Origin: Desulfovibrio sp. UBA2564
GTDB lineage: Bacteria > Desulfobacterota > Desulfovibrionia > Desulfovibrionales > Desulfovibrionaceae
NCBI GenBank assembly: GCA_002340305.1
Contig: DDLU01000201.1
Span: forward strand, 1-35,845
Direction of reading: 5' to 3'
Length of the DNA stretch: 35,845 nt
Shown: positions 17,226-25,741 of the stretch, in pieces
How positions within the stretch are numbered: position 1 is the first letter of the stretch
Layout: each line of letters opens with the position of its first letter
Made by a program: the position numbers and the translations under genes
The notes under the pieces: model-generated
The model's input: only the letters and a program-made list of their open reading frames with translations
The model's database searches: none
What the model was told of the DNA's origin: nothing

Positions 17226-19208
17226 ATGAAGTTATCGGCAAAATTAATGTCTGGTTTTAGTGCGGTATTAGGTCTTTTGCTTGTGCTGGCGGTGATTTCT
17301 TTTTGGGCACTTGAAAATTCAAGTGACGGTTTTACGCAGTATCGGGGACTTGCCAGAGATACTAATTTGAGCGGACGACTTCAGGCAAATATGCTCATGG
17401 TACGGATGAATGTAAAAGATTTCATCATCACCGGAAGCGATAAGGCTTTAGCGCAGTACGATGACCATTACTCCAAGATGCGTAGCTTCATGGACGAGGC
17501 AGCTAACAAGATTAAGAAACCTGAACGCGCAACCCTTGTTGCTAAAGCTGATGCGGAAGTCAGGGAGTATGGTGCTTGCTTTGAAAAAATTAAGAAATTC
17601 AGAGTAGAACGTAATAGTTATGTGGATGGTGTTTTCAACGTAGATGGTCCACTGATGGAGCAAAAGCTGACTAATATTTTGCAAACTGCCGAGCGTGATA
17701 ATGACATGGATGCAGTCGTCCTGAGCGGGCATGCCATGCGTAACCTTCTTCTGGCCCGACTTTATGTTACAAAATTTCTTGATGATAATGCGCAGGCTTC
17801 TGTAGATAGAGTGCATAGTGAAGCTGAGGAGTTGGGGAAATTATTGGAAGACTTGGACCAAAGTCTGCAAAATCCTGAAAGGCGCCGTTTGTTGGGTGAG
17901 ATTGTTGAGCTGAAAGAAAAGTATATAGCTGCCTTTGACGGGCTGGTTAAAGTTATTTTTGCCCGTAACAGTATAATCGCAAACAAGCTTGATAAAATCG
18001 GTCCAGAAATCGCCGAGAACGTTGAAGCCGTTAAGCTTTCCGTCATGGCAGAGCAGAACGTACTTGGTCCCAAGCTTCAGGCCGCCAATGACCAGGCTAT
18101 AATGATGGCAATAGTTATCAGTATTGTAGCACTGGTAGTGGGGATTTTAACCGCTGGAATTATTATTAGAACCGTAAATAGACAGCTTGGCAGTGATCCT
18201 TCTGAAATTGCAAATGTGGCGCAGCGAATTGCGAGCGGTGATCTTGATTTGAAATTCATTGAGCCGGCTGTCGGTGTTTACGGGAATATGCGCGACATGG
18301 CTGCGCAGTTGATTCAGGTTGTTTCGGATGTGCGTGCCGGGGCTAGCAATGTAGCCTCGGGAAGTACGGAACTTTCAGCCTCTGCCCAGGGTCTTTCGCA
18401 AGGGGCCACCGAGCAGGCGGCCTCAATTGAAGAAGTTTCAGCTTCCATCGAGCAAATGGCTGGCAACATAAAGCAGAATACCCTTAATGCCCAAACAACT
18501 GAAGATATAGCCGTCAAGGCTGCTGCTGATGCACAGGAAAGTGGCAGTGCTGTATCAGAAGCTGTTACTGCAATGAAGAATATTGCGGAAAAAATCTCAA
18601 TTATTGAAGAAATTGCCCGTCAGACAAATCTGCTGGCCCTCAATGCCGCTATCGAGGCTGCCCGTGCAGGAGAGCACGGCAAAGGCTTTGCTGTTGTTGC
18701 CGCCGAGGTCCGTAAATTGGCGGAACGCAGTGGTAATGCTGCCGGAGAGATCAGTGAACTTTCCACTTCCACAGTGACCGTGGCTGAAAAGGCAGGCGGT
18801 ATGCTTGATGATCTGGTGCCCAATATTCAGAAAACCGCTGAGTTAGTTCAGGAAATTTCCTCTGCCAGCGCAGAACAGAACAGCGGAGCAAGTCAGATAA
18901 GTAAAGCGATATCGCAGCTTGATTCAGTTATTCAGCAGAATGCTTCCGCTTCTGAGGAAATGGCTTCCACCAGTGAGGAGCTGTCATCCCAGAGTGCTAT
19001 GTTGGAAAACACTATGTCCTTCTTTAAAGTCAGTGGATATGGTGCTTCCTACTCCCAGTCTAAAGCTTTGCCCGTGGCAGCAGATCAAGCCTCAGACCCG
19101 GAGCCGGCACTGGCCATAGCTTCAAAGCCTGCCGCCCCCAAGACCTCAGAAATGGGTGGGCTTAACCTTGACATGGAGGCAGATGACAGCGATTTTGAAA
19201 AGTTCTAA
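17226..19208 (+). CDS. Methyl-accepting chemotaxis protein
   Basis: A 660-residue chemoreceptor. A first membrane helix (about 8-30) is followed by a periplasmic helical sensor region (about 31-290), a second membrane helix (about 292-315), a HAMP region (about 318-370) and a cytoplasmic signalling domain. The hairpin tip reads IARQTNLLALNAAIEAARAG, the standard CheA/CheW contact site. The C-terminus is acidic and ends DSDFEKF, reminiscent of the aromatic tail peptides that tether CheR. The start at 17226 has GAGGTG 4 nt upstream; the longer frame from 17190 adds a poor N-terminus. The ligand is unknown. Confidence 0.93.
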   Translation: MKLSAKLMSGFSAVLGLLLVLAVISFWALENSSDGFTQYRGLARDTNLSGRLQANMLMVRMNVKDFIITGSDKALAQYDDHYSKMRSFMDEAANKIKKPERATLVAKADAEVREYGACFEKIKKFRVERNSYVDGVFNVDGPLMEQKLTNILQTAERDNDMDAVVLSGHAMRNLLLARLYVTKFLDDNAQASVDRVHSEAEELGKLLEDLDQSLQNPERRRLLGEIVELKEKYIAAFDGLVKVIFARNSIIANKLDKIGPEIAENVEAVKLSVMAEQNVLGPKLQAANDQAIMMAIVISIVALVVGILTAGIIIRTVNRQLGSDPSEIANVAQRIASGDLDLKFIEPAVGVYGNMRDMAAQLIQVVSDVRAGASNVASGSTELSASAQGLSQGATEQAASIEEVSASIEQMAGNIKQNTLNAQTTEDIAVKAAADAQESGSAVSEAVTAMKNIAEKISIIEEIARQTNLLALNAAIEAARAGEHGKGFAVVAAEVRKLAERSGNAAGEISELSTSTVTVAEKAGGMLDDLVPNIQKTAELVQEISSASAEQNSGASQISKAISQLDSVIQQNASASEEMASTSEELSSQSAMLENTMSFFKVSGYGASYSQSKALPVAADQASDPEPALAIASKPAAPKTSEMGGLNLDMEADDSDFEKF

Positions 19209-19231
19209 GGGTGTATTTAAAGAATCCAGCT

Positions 19232-19271
19232 CAGGCCTTCATGATTATCATGGAGGCCTGTTTTATTTTTT
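19232..19271 (+). terminator. Terminator between convergent chemoreceptor and glycosyltransferase genes
   Basis: CAGGCCTTCATGA and TCATGGAGGCCTG form a 13-bp stem with a 3-nt loop and one wobble, followed by TTTTATTTTTT. It serves the plus-strand chemoreceptor; its T-rich tail overlaps the stop codon of the convergent gene. Confidence 0.88.
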
Positions 19272-20909
19272 AATAAGTGCGACTTTCGCCATTACATCGG
19301 CAAGTGATGCTTCAAAGACTGCATCGCTAATCTTTTTAGCCTGAATGGATGAGTATTTCATATCCAGCCGGGTTTGGTTGCCGATCTGGATGGTGGCGGC
19401 TTTTTTGCTGGTTGCCCCGGCTGTTCCGGTGCGTTTTAAATGCCGGACCCGTAAATGGCCTTGATAAACCGGAACCGTGTTTTGCAGGCAAAGCCTCAAG
19501 TCGCGGTCAAGATCATCGAATTGTGAAGGTGAAAAACGGATATCGAAACCACCTGTCTGTTCAAGGTCAGCCATGCGCATGATATGGCAGCATCCGGTGA
19601 CGGAACCGCAGGGGCGTATGTAATCAAACTGTCCGTAGTCCATCGTCTGGAGTTGAATGTCGGTCATACGCAGCTTGGGATCATCTTCATCTTTTTCAGT
19701 TTTGATGTGCAGGTCGATGCTTTGCAGCTTTCGCGGGTTAGGGGCATCAACCACCTTGCAGCCCCAGATTCCTGCATCGGGGTAGGCTTTAATGGCGGTC
19801 CCGAGTTTGAGCAGCCAATCCTGCGGCGGAAGGGCGTCGTCATCAAGGAAGGCCGCAAAATCAGCTTTGGAAATTTCAGGGTGGTAAAGCAGCCAGTTAC
19901 GGGCTGCCGGGGCTCCGATGTTGACGTGCAAGTCAAAGCGGATCATAGGCAGGTCGGCCCGGGTCTTGGATTCCGCTTCCCATTTATCGATGACTGCGGC
20001 AGTTCCATCACTACTGCCGTTATCCAGAATAGCTAGAAAAGCGTTTTCATATCTGGCTGCAAATACGGAATCAAGGGTTGCATCCAGTTCTTCTGCTTTA
20101 TTGTAGCTGTATATCAGGATCGCTACTTTACCCGGGGGAGAGCTGCTTTGCAGGTCGGTTTTATTGATCAGGTCTGCGGTACGCAGCAGGGTATTTATCC
20201 GCCATGGACGTGCTTTTGCGTCCTGACGATACAGCCTGATGGCCTCTTTGCGATTGCCAATATGCAGCAGGCATTCGCCCTGTCGGGGCAGTGCTTCCGG
20301 GAATGATCCTGTGGTGTAAGCCTTTTCATAGTGCGCGGCAGCTTCGGTGTATTTTTTTTGTGCGAAGTCCAGATTAGCGCAAATAAACTCATACAGTGGT
20401 TCCATGGAGCTGAAGTCAATGTTTTTCAATAACTGCAATGAGGCATTCAGGAAAGATTCTTCTCCTGTCGCCTCGTAAAGTTCTGTGGAGACCTTAAGCA
20501 GTGCCAGAGATGCCGGGGTTTCGCTAAGTAACTGGCTGAGAACTTCCTCCGCCTGTTCATAGCGTTCCCGGTTGATCAGGTTATGCAGTCTTTTTCTCTC
20601 AACATTGAGATCATCCTTATGGGATTCTTGGATGATACGGGCCAGCATTTTACCCATGGGGGAGTCAGGTCCATCCTGTCCCATCAGGTTTTGCTGAAGC
20701 TGTGCGCTTTGCAGGTTCAAGGGATCGTGGCACCACGCGGATAGCAGTGTTTCAAAGGCCAGCTTGATGTAGAGTTCGCGCTTGGCGGGATCGGTTTTAC
20801 TCAGCTCAATGCACTGGTAGCCGATGGCGGTCAGGTGCGTGCGTCCAACGCCCCCGGCAAGAAATTTTTCTGCAAGTTCACGTGGAAGTCTGTTCCAGAA
20901 TATGTCCAT
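19263..20909 (-). CDS. Family 2 glycosyltransferase with N-terminal TPR-like region
   Basis: A 548-residue protein. Residues about 1-260 are helical and repeat-like (KYTEAAAHYEKAYTTGSFPEAL, in short stretches typical of TPRs). Residues about 268-500 form a GT-A glycosyltransferase of family 2: VAILIYSYNKAEELDATLDS, the nucleotide-sugar motif LDNGSSDGT and an acidic FLDDDALPP as the DXD metal site. It has no membrane helix, so it probably acts in the cytoplasm, perhaps on a lipid- or protein-linked acceptor. The start is preceded by AAGGG. It is divergent from a second, smaller glycosyltransferase with an 82-nt gap. Donor and acceptor are unknown. Confidence 0.88.
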   Translation of the reverse strand: MDIFWNRLPRELAEKFLAGGVGRTHLTAIGYQCIELSKTDPAKRELYIKLAFETLLSAWCHDPLNLQSAQLQQNLMGQDGPDSPMGKMLARIIQESHKDDLNVERKRLHNLINRERYEQAEEVLSQLLSETPASLALLKVSTELYEATGEESFLNASLQLLKNIDFSSMEPLYEFICANLDFAQKKYTEAAAHYEKAYTTGSFPEALPRQGECLLHIGNRKEAIRLYRQDAKARPWRINTLLRTADLINKTDLQSSSPPGKVAILIYSYNKAEELDATLDSVFAARYENAFLAILDNGSSDGTAAVIDKWEAESKTRADLPMIRFDLHVNIGAPAARNWLLYHPEISKADFAAFLDDDALPPQDWLLKLGTAIKAYPDAGIWGCKVVDAPNPRKLQSIDLHIKTEKDEDDPKLRMTDIQLQTMDYGQFDYIRPCGSVTGCCHIMRMADLEQTGGFDIRFSPSQFDDLDRDLRLCLQNTVPVYQGHLRVRHLKRTGTAGATSKKAATIQIGNQTRLDMKYSSIQAKKISDAVFEASLADVMAKVALIKK

Positions 20910-20991
20910 GATACTGCCCTTGATGGAATTGTTAATTACTTCTAGAGTGTTTCTTTACTCGTTAATCGTTATTCATTGCAAGGAGTTTGCT

Positions 20992-21732
20992 GTGGCGGAC
21001 AGACGTTTGGCGGTAGTCATTCTGCATTATGGTGATCCGGCCCTGACTTTCAGAGTCAAGGAGCAGCTTGAACAATCTGATCCCAAGCTGGCGGAGCACA
21101 TTCACGTGCTCGATAACCATGCCCCGGAAGCTTTCCCCGGAGCATGGCGCAGGCTGGATGAAAACCTTTACTGGTCTGGCGCGCTCGATTATTGCCTCAA
21201 GGAATTTGAGAGACGGAGCTATACCCATCTGTGGTTTTTGAATAACGATATCTGGTTCGGTTCCAAGCCTCCGCACATCCTTAAAGCTTGGAAAAGGCTG
21301 GAACAACTGGACGCTAAAATTGGTCCTATAGGTGTATATTCTCCAGCCATCCACCGCAGTCCATACCATCCGCAGATGATTGAAAAGCCGGGGCTGCAAT
21401 ATTCGCTTGTTCCGTACATCGACGGGATTTCACCTCTTTTTTCAATTGAATGTTTGAATAAAATTGGTGGGCTGGATTACGAAGGCAATATTTATGGTTA
21501 TGGAGTGGATGTCTGGAATTCTTTAGCCCTGCATCGGGCCGGATTTTCGGTGGTAGTCGATCATCAAGTCACCATCCGCCATATTTACCACAGTACGGCT
21601 AAAAAAGTGGACGGCTTTCTTAGTACTGCCGCCGAGGCTCAGCATAAATACATGACAGCCCGTCTTGGGGATGATTACGAAGAGCAACTCAAACAGGAAT
21701 TAGCCTCCTGCCGTGATTTTCGTTCTTTTTAA
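20992..21732 (+). CDS. Glycosyltransferase, family 2-like
   Basis: A 246-residue soluble protein. The N-terminus RRLAVVILHYGDPALTFRV matches the first strand and loop of GT2 enzymes, followed by VLDNHAPEAFPG in place of the usual DN-G-S segment, and LWFLNNDIWFG with NND in the DXD position. A later YGYGVDVW segment resembles the acceptor-side motif. GTG at 20992 was chosen because AAGGAG lies upstream; a longer frame reaches back to 20824 over the divergent gene and looks wrong. It probably works together with the divergent glycosyltransferase in making a surface or protein glycan. Confidence 0.82.
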   Translation: MADRRLAVVILHYGDPALTFRVKEQLEQSDPKLAEHIHVLDNHAPEAFPGAWRRLDENLYWSGALDYCLKEFERRSYTHLWFLNNDIWFGSKPPHILKAWKRLEQLDAKIGPIGVYSPAIHRSPYHPQMIEKPGLQYSLVPYIDGISPLFSIECLNKIGGLDYEGNIYGYGVDVWNSLALHRAGFSVVVDHQVTIRHIYHSTAKKVDGFLSTAAEAQHKYMTARLGDDYEEQLKQELASCRDFRSF

Positions 21733-21826
21733 AATCTATCTATAATTGTGGCCGTTATTCATTTGTGGTATTGATAGGTTTGGTGATTGGAATTGACCGT
21801 AACCATCAGACGGAGATGAAATAAGC

Positions 21827-22174
21827 ATGATTTTAGTACATTATCCCAGTTGAACCACCTCCCGTAAGGCCAAGGCTTGGCTTGAGGAAAAGGGTGTGGA
21901 TTTCACCATCCGCCATATTGTTAAAGAGACTCCAAGTAAACATGAATTTCTTGCATGGCAGAAAATTGCCGGAGTGGATAAGAAAAAATTTGTGAATACC
22001 AACGGTAAGAAATATAAGGATATGGGCTTGAAAGACACCATTGATTCCATGTCCGATGCCGACTTGTTCGAACTTATCTCCGGGGACGGCATGCTTTGCA
22101 AACGTCCCGTTCTTGTTGCTGATGACCTTGTGCTTATCGGTTTTAAGGTCAAGGAATGGGAAGAACGGTTTTAA
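21827..22174 (+). CDS. Selenocysteine-containing ArsC/Spx-like thioredoxin-fold protein
   Basis: An ATG at 21827 opens a frame with an in-frame TGA at 21851-21853 (codon 9) and then continues uninterrupted to 22174. Read as selenocysteine it gives 115 residues starting MILVHYPSUTTSRKAKAW. ArsC/Spx/YffB proteins have Cys at this exact place (CxxS/CxxC then RKA), and the rest fits the family, including LISGDGMLCKRPVLV near the C-terminus. The only cysteine is Cys91, a possible resolving partner. GGAG lies 11 nt upstream. Conventional annotation would start at GTG 21896 and lose the active site. The role may be arsenate reduction or another thiol-disulfide or glutathione-type reaction; not known. 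Confidence 0.88.
21854..21890 (+). promoter_or_regulatory. Putative bacterial SECIS element in the ArsC-like gene
   Basis: Just after the UGA, GCCA (21869-21872) pairs with UGGC (21878-21881) around AGGCU, extendable by AAG/CUU inside and AG/UU outside. The loop holds guanines about 20 nt after the UGA, the range expected for SelB recognition in bacterial SECIS hairpins. Seen as structure; SelB binding is inferred. Confidence 0.65.
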
Positions 22175-22181
22175 TATTTTG

Positions 22182-22207
22182 AAGGGGCCAATCAGGCCCC
22201 TTTTTTA
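22182..22207 (+). terminator. Terminator after the Sec-ArsC-like gene
   Basis: GGGGCC-AATCA-GGCCCC followed by six T, 10 nt after the stop codon. Its T-run overlaps the stop codon of the convergent kinase gene. Confidence 0.9.
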
Positions 22208-24478
22208 TTTTGCGGAATGTCCTTGTAGCGGAAGTTTAATGATGAAACGGGTTCCTGATTTTGCGGATTCCGTTACCTCAATACTTCCGCCATGCTGCTC
22301 TTTGATGATGGTATAACTTACGTAAAGTCCAAGTCCGGTTCCTTTTCCGGGTGATTTAGTGGTGTAGAAAGGTTCAAAAATCCTATCGCGGGTCTCGCGG
22401 TCCATGCCCGGACCATTGTCTTCTATCTCAATAGTGCAGGTTGTTTCGTCCTGACTCAGGCGCAAGGTCAAACTTGGAGTTTCAGTTTCACTTTTCCGTT
22501 CGGACATAGCGTCTGCGCTGTTTTTCAATAGGTTGACCAGCACCTGCTGGATTTCATTGCGCTCGCAATAAACATCTTGCAGGTCCTTTGCAAAATGACG
22601 CTCTATCTTAATTTTTTTGAAGTCATAGTCAGAGTTCGGGTTGAAGTCATTGGCAACGAGCTCGATACTTTCTTCCAGCAGGTCCGGGAACGATTCGTAA
22701 GTATAACGATGACTGCTTTTGCGACTGAATCCGAGCATGTTGCGCACGATGGTGGCTGCTCTTTCCCCGGATTCATAAATACTGTTAACCAGAGATGGAA
22801 TCTTTCTTTTTTCCAGATATTGTTGGATTTTATCCAGACTAACTCCACATTCTTCAGCCGCCTTTAGGTTTGCGGGATGACTGGTGAAAGCTCTACGTTT
22901 GATGTTCTGGACATTGCCAAGCACACCGGCAAGCGGATTATTGATTTCATGGGCCACGCCGGAAACCATGTGCCCTACAGTGATCATTTTTTCATTTTGC
23001 AGAACCATCTCTTCGACTTGCCTGCGTTTGGTGATGTCGGTATGTGTGCCGATCAAACGTGTGGGGTGTCCTAAGTTGTCATATTCCACCGCCTTACCCC
23101 TGGAATGCGTCCAGCGCCATGTTCCGTCTTTAGCGCGCATTCGGAATTCAATGCTGTAGTCTTTGCCTTGAAACAGATCATTCTCAATTGCAGTATTTAC
23201 TTTGAAAACGTCCTTAGGATGGACAAGGTCTATAAATGTCCGTTCAGTTGCGTCCAGCTCTCCCGGTTCATAGCCCAGCATAGTATACCAACGCGGGCTG
23301 AAATATACCGCCCCGACATCAACCCGCCAATCCCAGACCCCATCATTAACAGCTGTCAGTGTTGTGCGTAGCCTTTCTTCGCTTTGGGATAGTTCCTTCT
23401 CTCTGCTAAGCAGGGTGTCGGTCATTTTATCAAATGAATGGGCCAGTTGCCCGATCTCCCCATCGTTATAGCTAACTCCGCTAGGGATCTTAACTCCTTG
23501 GGCTCCGAACTCTTTGACCGCCATGTTCAGCCTTTCGATTCCTTCAACGAGTACCTTGTGTCCGAGCAGCCATGCAGATGTAAAGGCGATGATCACCGAG
23601 AGTACGCTGGCGATGATGCCCTGAATTAGGCTTGCATCAGCCTCGGATACCAGAGCCTGTTTGTCCAGTCCGATGAAAATGTACATGTACGGTTTGCTTT
23701 CCGGGGATATTTTCAAGGGCTCAAAGGCAATGATTCGCTCCAGTCCATCGGAAGTGAGTGCCGTGAAAACATCCGGTTTACCGATTTTTAGTACTGTCGC
23801 AAACACTTGAGCTTTGATGGGCTGGCCCAGAGGAGTTTTATCTGTTGTCGGCTGCCGGAAGATTCGCATTCCATTGTGGTCGCAGGCTCCGAAAAAAGTT
23901 CCTTTTGGGAATTGTTCCTGATGAAATATTTTTTGGTAATGGTTCAGGTTGATTCCGATGATTATCACGCTAAGTAAATTGCCTGAACTGTCAAGCACAG
24001 GCATGCCAAATGGAAAAATCGCTTTAGACGTGGCTTTCCCGATTACGAATTCCCCGCTGGAGAATCTTTTACTGCTGACGGCATCTTTGAATTGTTTGCG
24101 GTCAGAGAAGTTGAATCCTTTGTCTTTGCCCTTGCCCATGGCAATGACTTTACCGTTAAGGTCCACAAGAATAGCATTGGTATAAATAGGATTAGCCTTG
24201 AGTAAAGTGCTGAGTACCATGCGGGCGGCTTCCGGTGTTCCATGCTGGATTTCAGGAAGAGCGGCGATTGTATGCAAGAGTGTACGGGTTGTCCCGGTGA
24301 TGTTGTTTTGGACTTCACTGAAGCTGTGCAGGAAGATCTGGACATCTTCTTTTGCTGAAGTCACAGCTTCGCTTCTTTTGGATATCTCACTATATATAAT
24401 TACGCTGAAGACGGGGATTACCGCCATAAGAACCAGTATTAAAAGTTTTTTACGGATTGACCCTAAAAATAAATTCAT
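22205..24478 (-). CDS. Sensor histidine kinase (periplasmic Cache, HAMP, PAS, HisKA, HATPase)
   Basis: A 757-residue membrane kinase. Two membrane helices (about 10-30 and 283-307) flank a periplasmic dCache-like sensor domain with VDLNGKVIAMGKG and FSDRKQFKDAV motifs typical of small-carboxylate or amino-acid sensing. HAMP (about 310-365), PAS (about 375-490; WYTMLGYEPGE) and a kinase core follow, with phospho-acceptor His510 in GVAHEINNPLAG, N box NLLKNSADAM, G1 DNGPGMD and G2 GTGLGLYVSY. The family resembles NtrB/DctB-type kinases that act on sigma-54 activators, but no partner regulator is in the window. GGAGGT precedes the ATG. Confidence 0.93.
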   Translation of the reverse strand: MNLFLGSIRKKLLILVLMAVIPVFSVIIYSEISKRSEAVTSAKEDVQIFLHSFSEVQNNITGTTRTLLHTIAALPEIQHGTPEAARMVLSTLLKANPIYTNAILVDLNGKVIAMGKGKDKGFNFSDRKQFKDAVSSKRFSSGEFVIGKATSKAIFPFGMPVLDSSGNLLSVIIIGINLNHYQKIFHQEQFPKGTFFGACDHNGMRIFRQPTTDKTPLGQPIKAQVFATVLKIGKPDVFTALTSDGLERIIAFEPLKISPESKPYMYIFIGLDKQALVSEADASLIQGIIASVLSVIIAFTSAWLLGHKVLVEGIERLNMAVKEFGAQGVKIPSGVSYNDGEIGQLAHSFDKMTDTLLSREKELSQSEERLRTTLTAVNDGVWDWRVDVGAVYFSPRWYTMLGYEPGELDATERTFIDLVHPKDVFKVNTAIENDLFQGKDYSIEFRMRAKDGTWRWTHSRGKAVEYDNLGHPTRLIGTHTDITKRRQVEEMVLQNEKMITVGHMVSGVAHEINNPLAGVLGNVQNIKRRAFTSHPANLKAAEECGVSLDKIQQYLEKRKIPSLVNSIYESGERAATIVRNMLGFSRKSSHRYTYESFPDLLEESIELVANDFNPNSDYDFKKIKIERHFAKDLQDVYCERNEIQQVLVNLLKNSADAMSERKSETETPSLTLRLSQDETTCTIEIEDNGPGMDRETRDRIFEPFYTTKSPGKGTGLGLYVSYTIIKEQHGGSIEVTESAKSGTRFIIKLPLQGHSAK

Positions 24479-24666
24479 CTGACCTCCAGCCAGCTTTCAA
24501 AGTGTTAATAAGCGTTACATACTATATACGGACATTATTTTTTCAAGTATAGTTTTGTTTTGTGTAATCCCTTTACAGAATTTAAACATTCTGGAAGTGA
24601 CATTCAGAATATCCCGTGCCACGGTACTGCTAACTAATTATTCTAAACTTTAAGAGGATGACAGCC

Positions 24667-25140
24667 ATGGGCAATATGAAAAATATAGCTGTAGTTGCTC
24701 ACGATAACTGCAAAAAAGAATTGCTTGATTTTGTTGATTGTAATCACGAAATCCTTTCCCGGCACAACCTTGTGGCTACCGGGACAACCGGAGGTCTGGT
24801 AGAGGATATGATCAGGGAAAGGGCGACCCGGAAGAAAGATGCGGGCTACGACTTTAAGCCCGTTAACCGCATGAAATCCGGACCCTTGGGCGGCGATCAG
24901 CAGCTTGGTGCTTTGATCGCGGAAGGCGGAATCGATGTACTGATCTTTTTCTGGGACCCTATGCAGCCGCAACCGCACGATGTTGATGTTAAAGCTCTGC
25001 TGCGACTGGCTGTTCTTTACAATATCCCCACCGCAAGCAACCGTTCAACTGCCGAATTCCTAATATCTTCCCCGTTTTTTGAGGGTGAGTTTCAGCGTAA
25101 GGAATCTGACTTTAGTGACTACACACAGAGGAAACTTTAA
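24667..25140 (+). CDS. mgsA: Methylglyoxal synthase
   Basis: Converts dihydroxyacetone phosphate to methylglyoxal and phosphate, a bypass of lower glycolysis under phosphate limitation. The 157-residue protein has the family motifs: NIAVVAHDNCKKELLDF near the start, LVATGTTGGLVEDM, the phosphate loop SGPLGGDQQLGALI, the catalytic region DVLIFFWDPMQPQPHDVDVKAL and TASNRSTAEFLISS. The start at 24667 fits an AGAGGA site 7-8 nt upstream; ATG at 24658 overlaps that site. It lies 96 nt ahead of a 91-residue unknown gene on the same strand. Confidence 0.95.
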   Translation: MGNMKNIAVVAHDNCKKELLDFVDCNHEILSRHNLVATGTTGGLVEDMIRERATRKKDAGYDFKPVNRMKSGPLGGDQQLGALIAEGGIDVLIFFWDPMQPQPHDVDVKALLRLAVLYNIPTASNRSTAEFLISSPFFEGEFQRKESDFSDYTQRKL

Positions 25141-25236
25141 GATAGCTTGAAACAGACTCTTGCCTGCTGGGTTGTGCGCCAATCTCATTTGATTTATGAC
25201 CTCATAAATTTAATGAGATCAAGCATGAGGTTTTTT

Positions 25237-25512
25237 ATGAGTAAGACAGTTGTTAAGAAGGTTACCTACAAGGAACATGATATCCGTTACTATGTGCTCG
25301 GCAATGTCGCTTATGTCTGCCCTGAAGATTTAGTGCCTATCATGGCCCTCGATTCCAAAAAGATCGATATCAGCGGTGATAAAGCTCTGGATAAGACCGA
25401 AGCCGGGCGTAAGATTTTTCCTTACTTTGAATTCTTTGATTGGTTTGCGGAGCAGTTCGACCAGTATGATTACTCCGACGAGGTGGTCTTGCCGGATCCC
25501 ATGCCGTGGTAA
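25237..25512 (+). CDS. Small protein of unknown function (91 aa)
   Basis: I do not recognise this protein. It is short, acidic towards its C-terminus and soluble: a strand-rich N-terminal half (VTYKEHDIRYYVLGNVAYVCPEDL) and an aromatic-acidic tail (FPYFEFFDWFAEQFDQYDYSDE). GAGG lies 6 nt before the ATG at 25237, and a good terminator follows, so it is likely real. A longer frame from 25147 lacks a ribosome site. It may be cotranscribed with mgsA. Confidence 0.7.
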   Translation: MSKTVVKKVTYKEHDIRYYVLGNVAYVCPEDLVPIMALDSKKIDISGDKALDKTEAGRKIFPYFEFFDWFAEQFDQYDYSDEVVLPDPMPW

Positions 25513-25533
25513 ATTGAATTCTATTTTTCGCTG

Positions 25534-25563
25534 AAAGGCTGCTTTGATGGGCAGCTTTTTTTG
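25534..25563 (+). terminator. Terminator after the 91-aa gene
   Basis: GGCTGC-TTTGATGG-GCAGCTTTTTTT forms an 8-bp GC/AU stem with seven T. Confidence 0.85.
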
Positions 25564-25642
25564 TGTCTTGGATAAAAATAATTTACCCAAATTGATCCAT
25601 TTAGGGGGAATTTTGAGGTCGTAGATATTTTTCAGGAAAAAC

Positions 25643-25672
25643 TTGACATTAAATAATATTGATTACTATTAT
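25643..25672 (+). promoter_or_regulatory. Sigma-70 promoter with overlapping Fur/PerR-like inverted repeat, for the peroxiredoxin gene
   Basis: TTGACA (25643-25648) and TATTAT (25667-25672) are separated by 18 nt. The perfect inverted repeat ATAATA-N8-TATTAT (25653-25672) lies between them and includes the -10. Such AT-rich palindromes resemble PerR/Fur boxes, which fits a peroxide-responsive gene. The promoter match is strong; the regulator is inferred. Confidence 0.6.
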
Positions 25673-25700
25673 GATTTTAGTTGGTCGCCAAGTTTAAAAA

Positions 25701-25741
25701 ACTGCTCCAACATTTTTTTGTTTATTGGAATCAGTTTTTTT
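25701..25741 (+). promoter_or_regulatory. Leader hairpin with T-run upstream of the peroxiredoxin gene (possible attenuator)
   Basis: ACTG-C-TCCAA (25701-25710) pairs with TTGGA-AT-CAGT (25725-25735) with a small internal loop, and is followed by seven T. This looks like an intrinsic terminator located between the promoter at 25643 and the start at 25813, so it could attenuate transcription. An alternative is that it stabilises the leader. Confidence 0.5.

Noticed and set aside
20824..20991. Long 5' extension of the second glycosyltransferase
   Set aside because: It overlaps the divergent gene and lacks a ribosome site; GTG 20992 has AAGGAG.
21841..22152. Minus-strand frame opposite the Sec-ArsC-like gene
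   Set aside because: Antisense shadow of the plus-strand gene, which has the family sequence.
24588..24610. Inverted repeat ATTCTG/CAGAAT upstream of mgsA as an operator
   Set aside because: Only 6-bp arms separated by 11 nt; could be chance.
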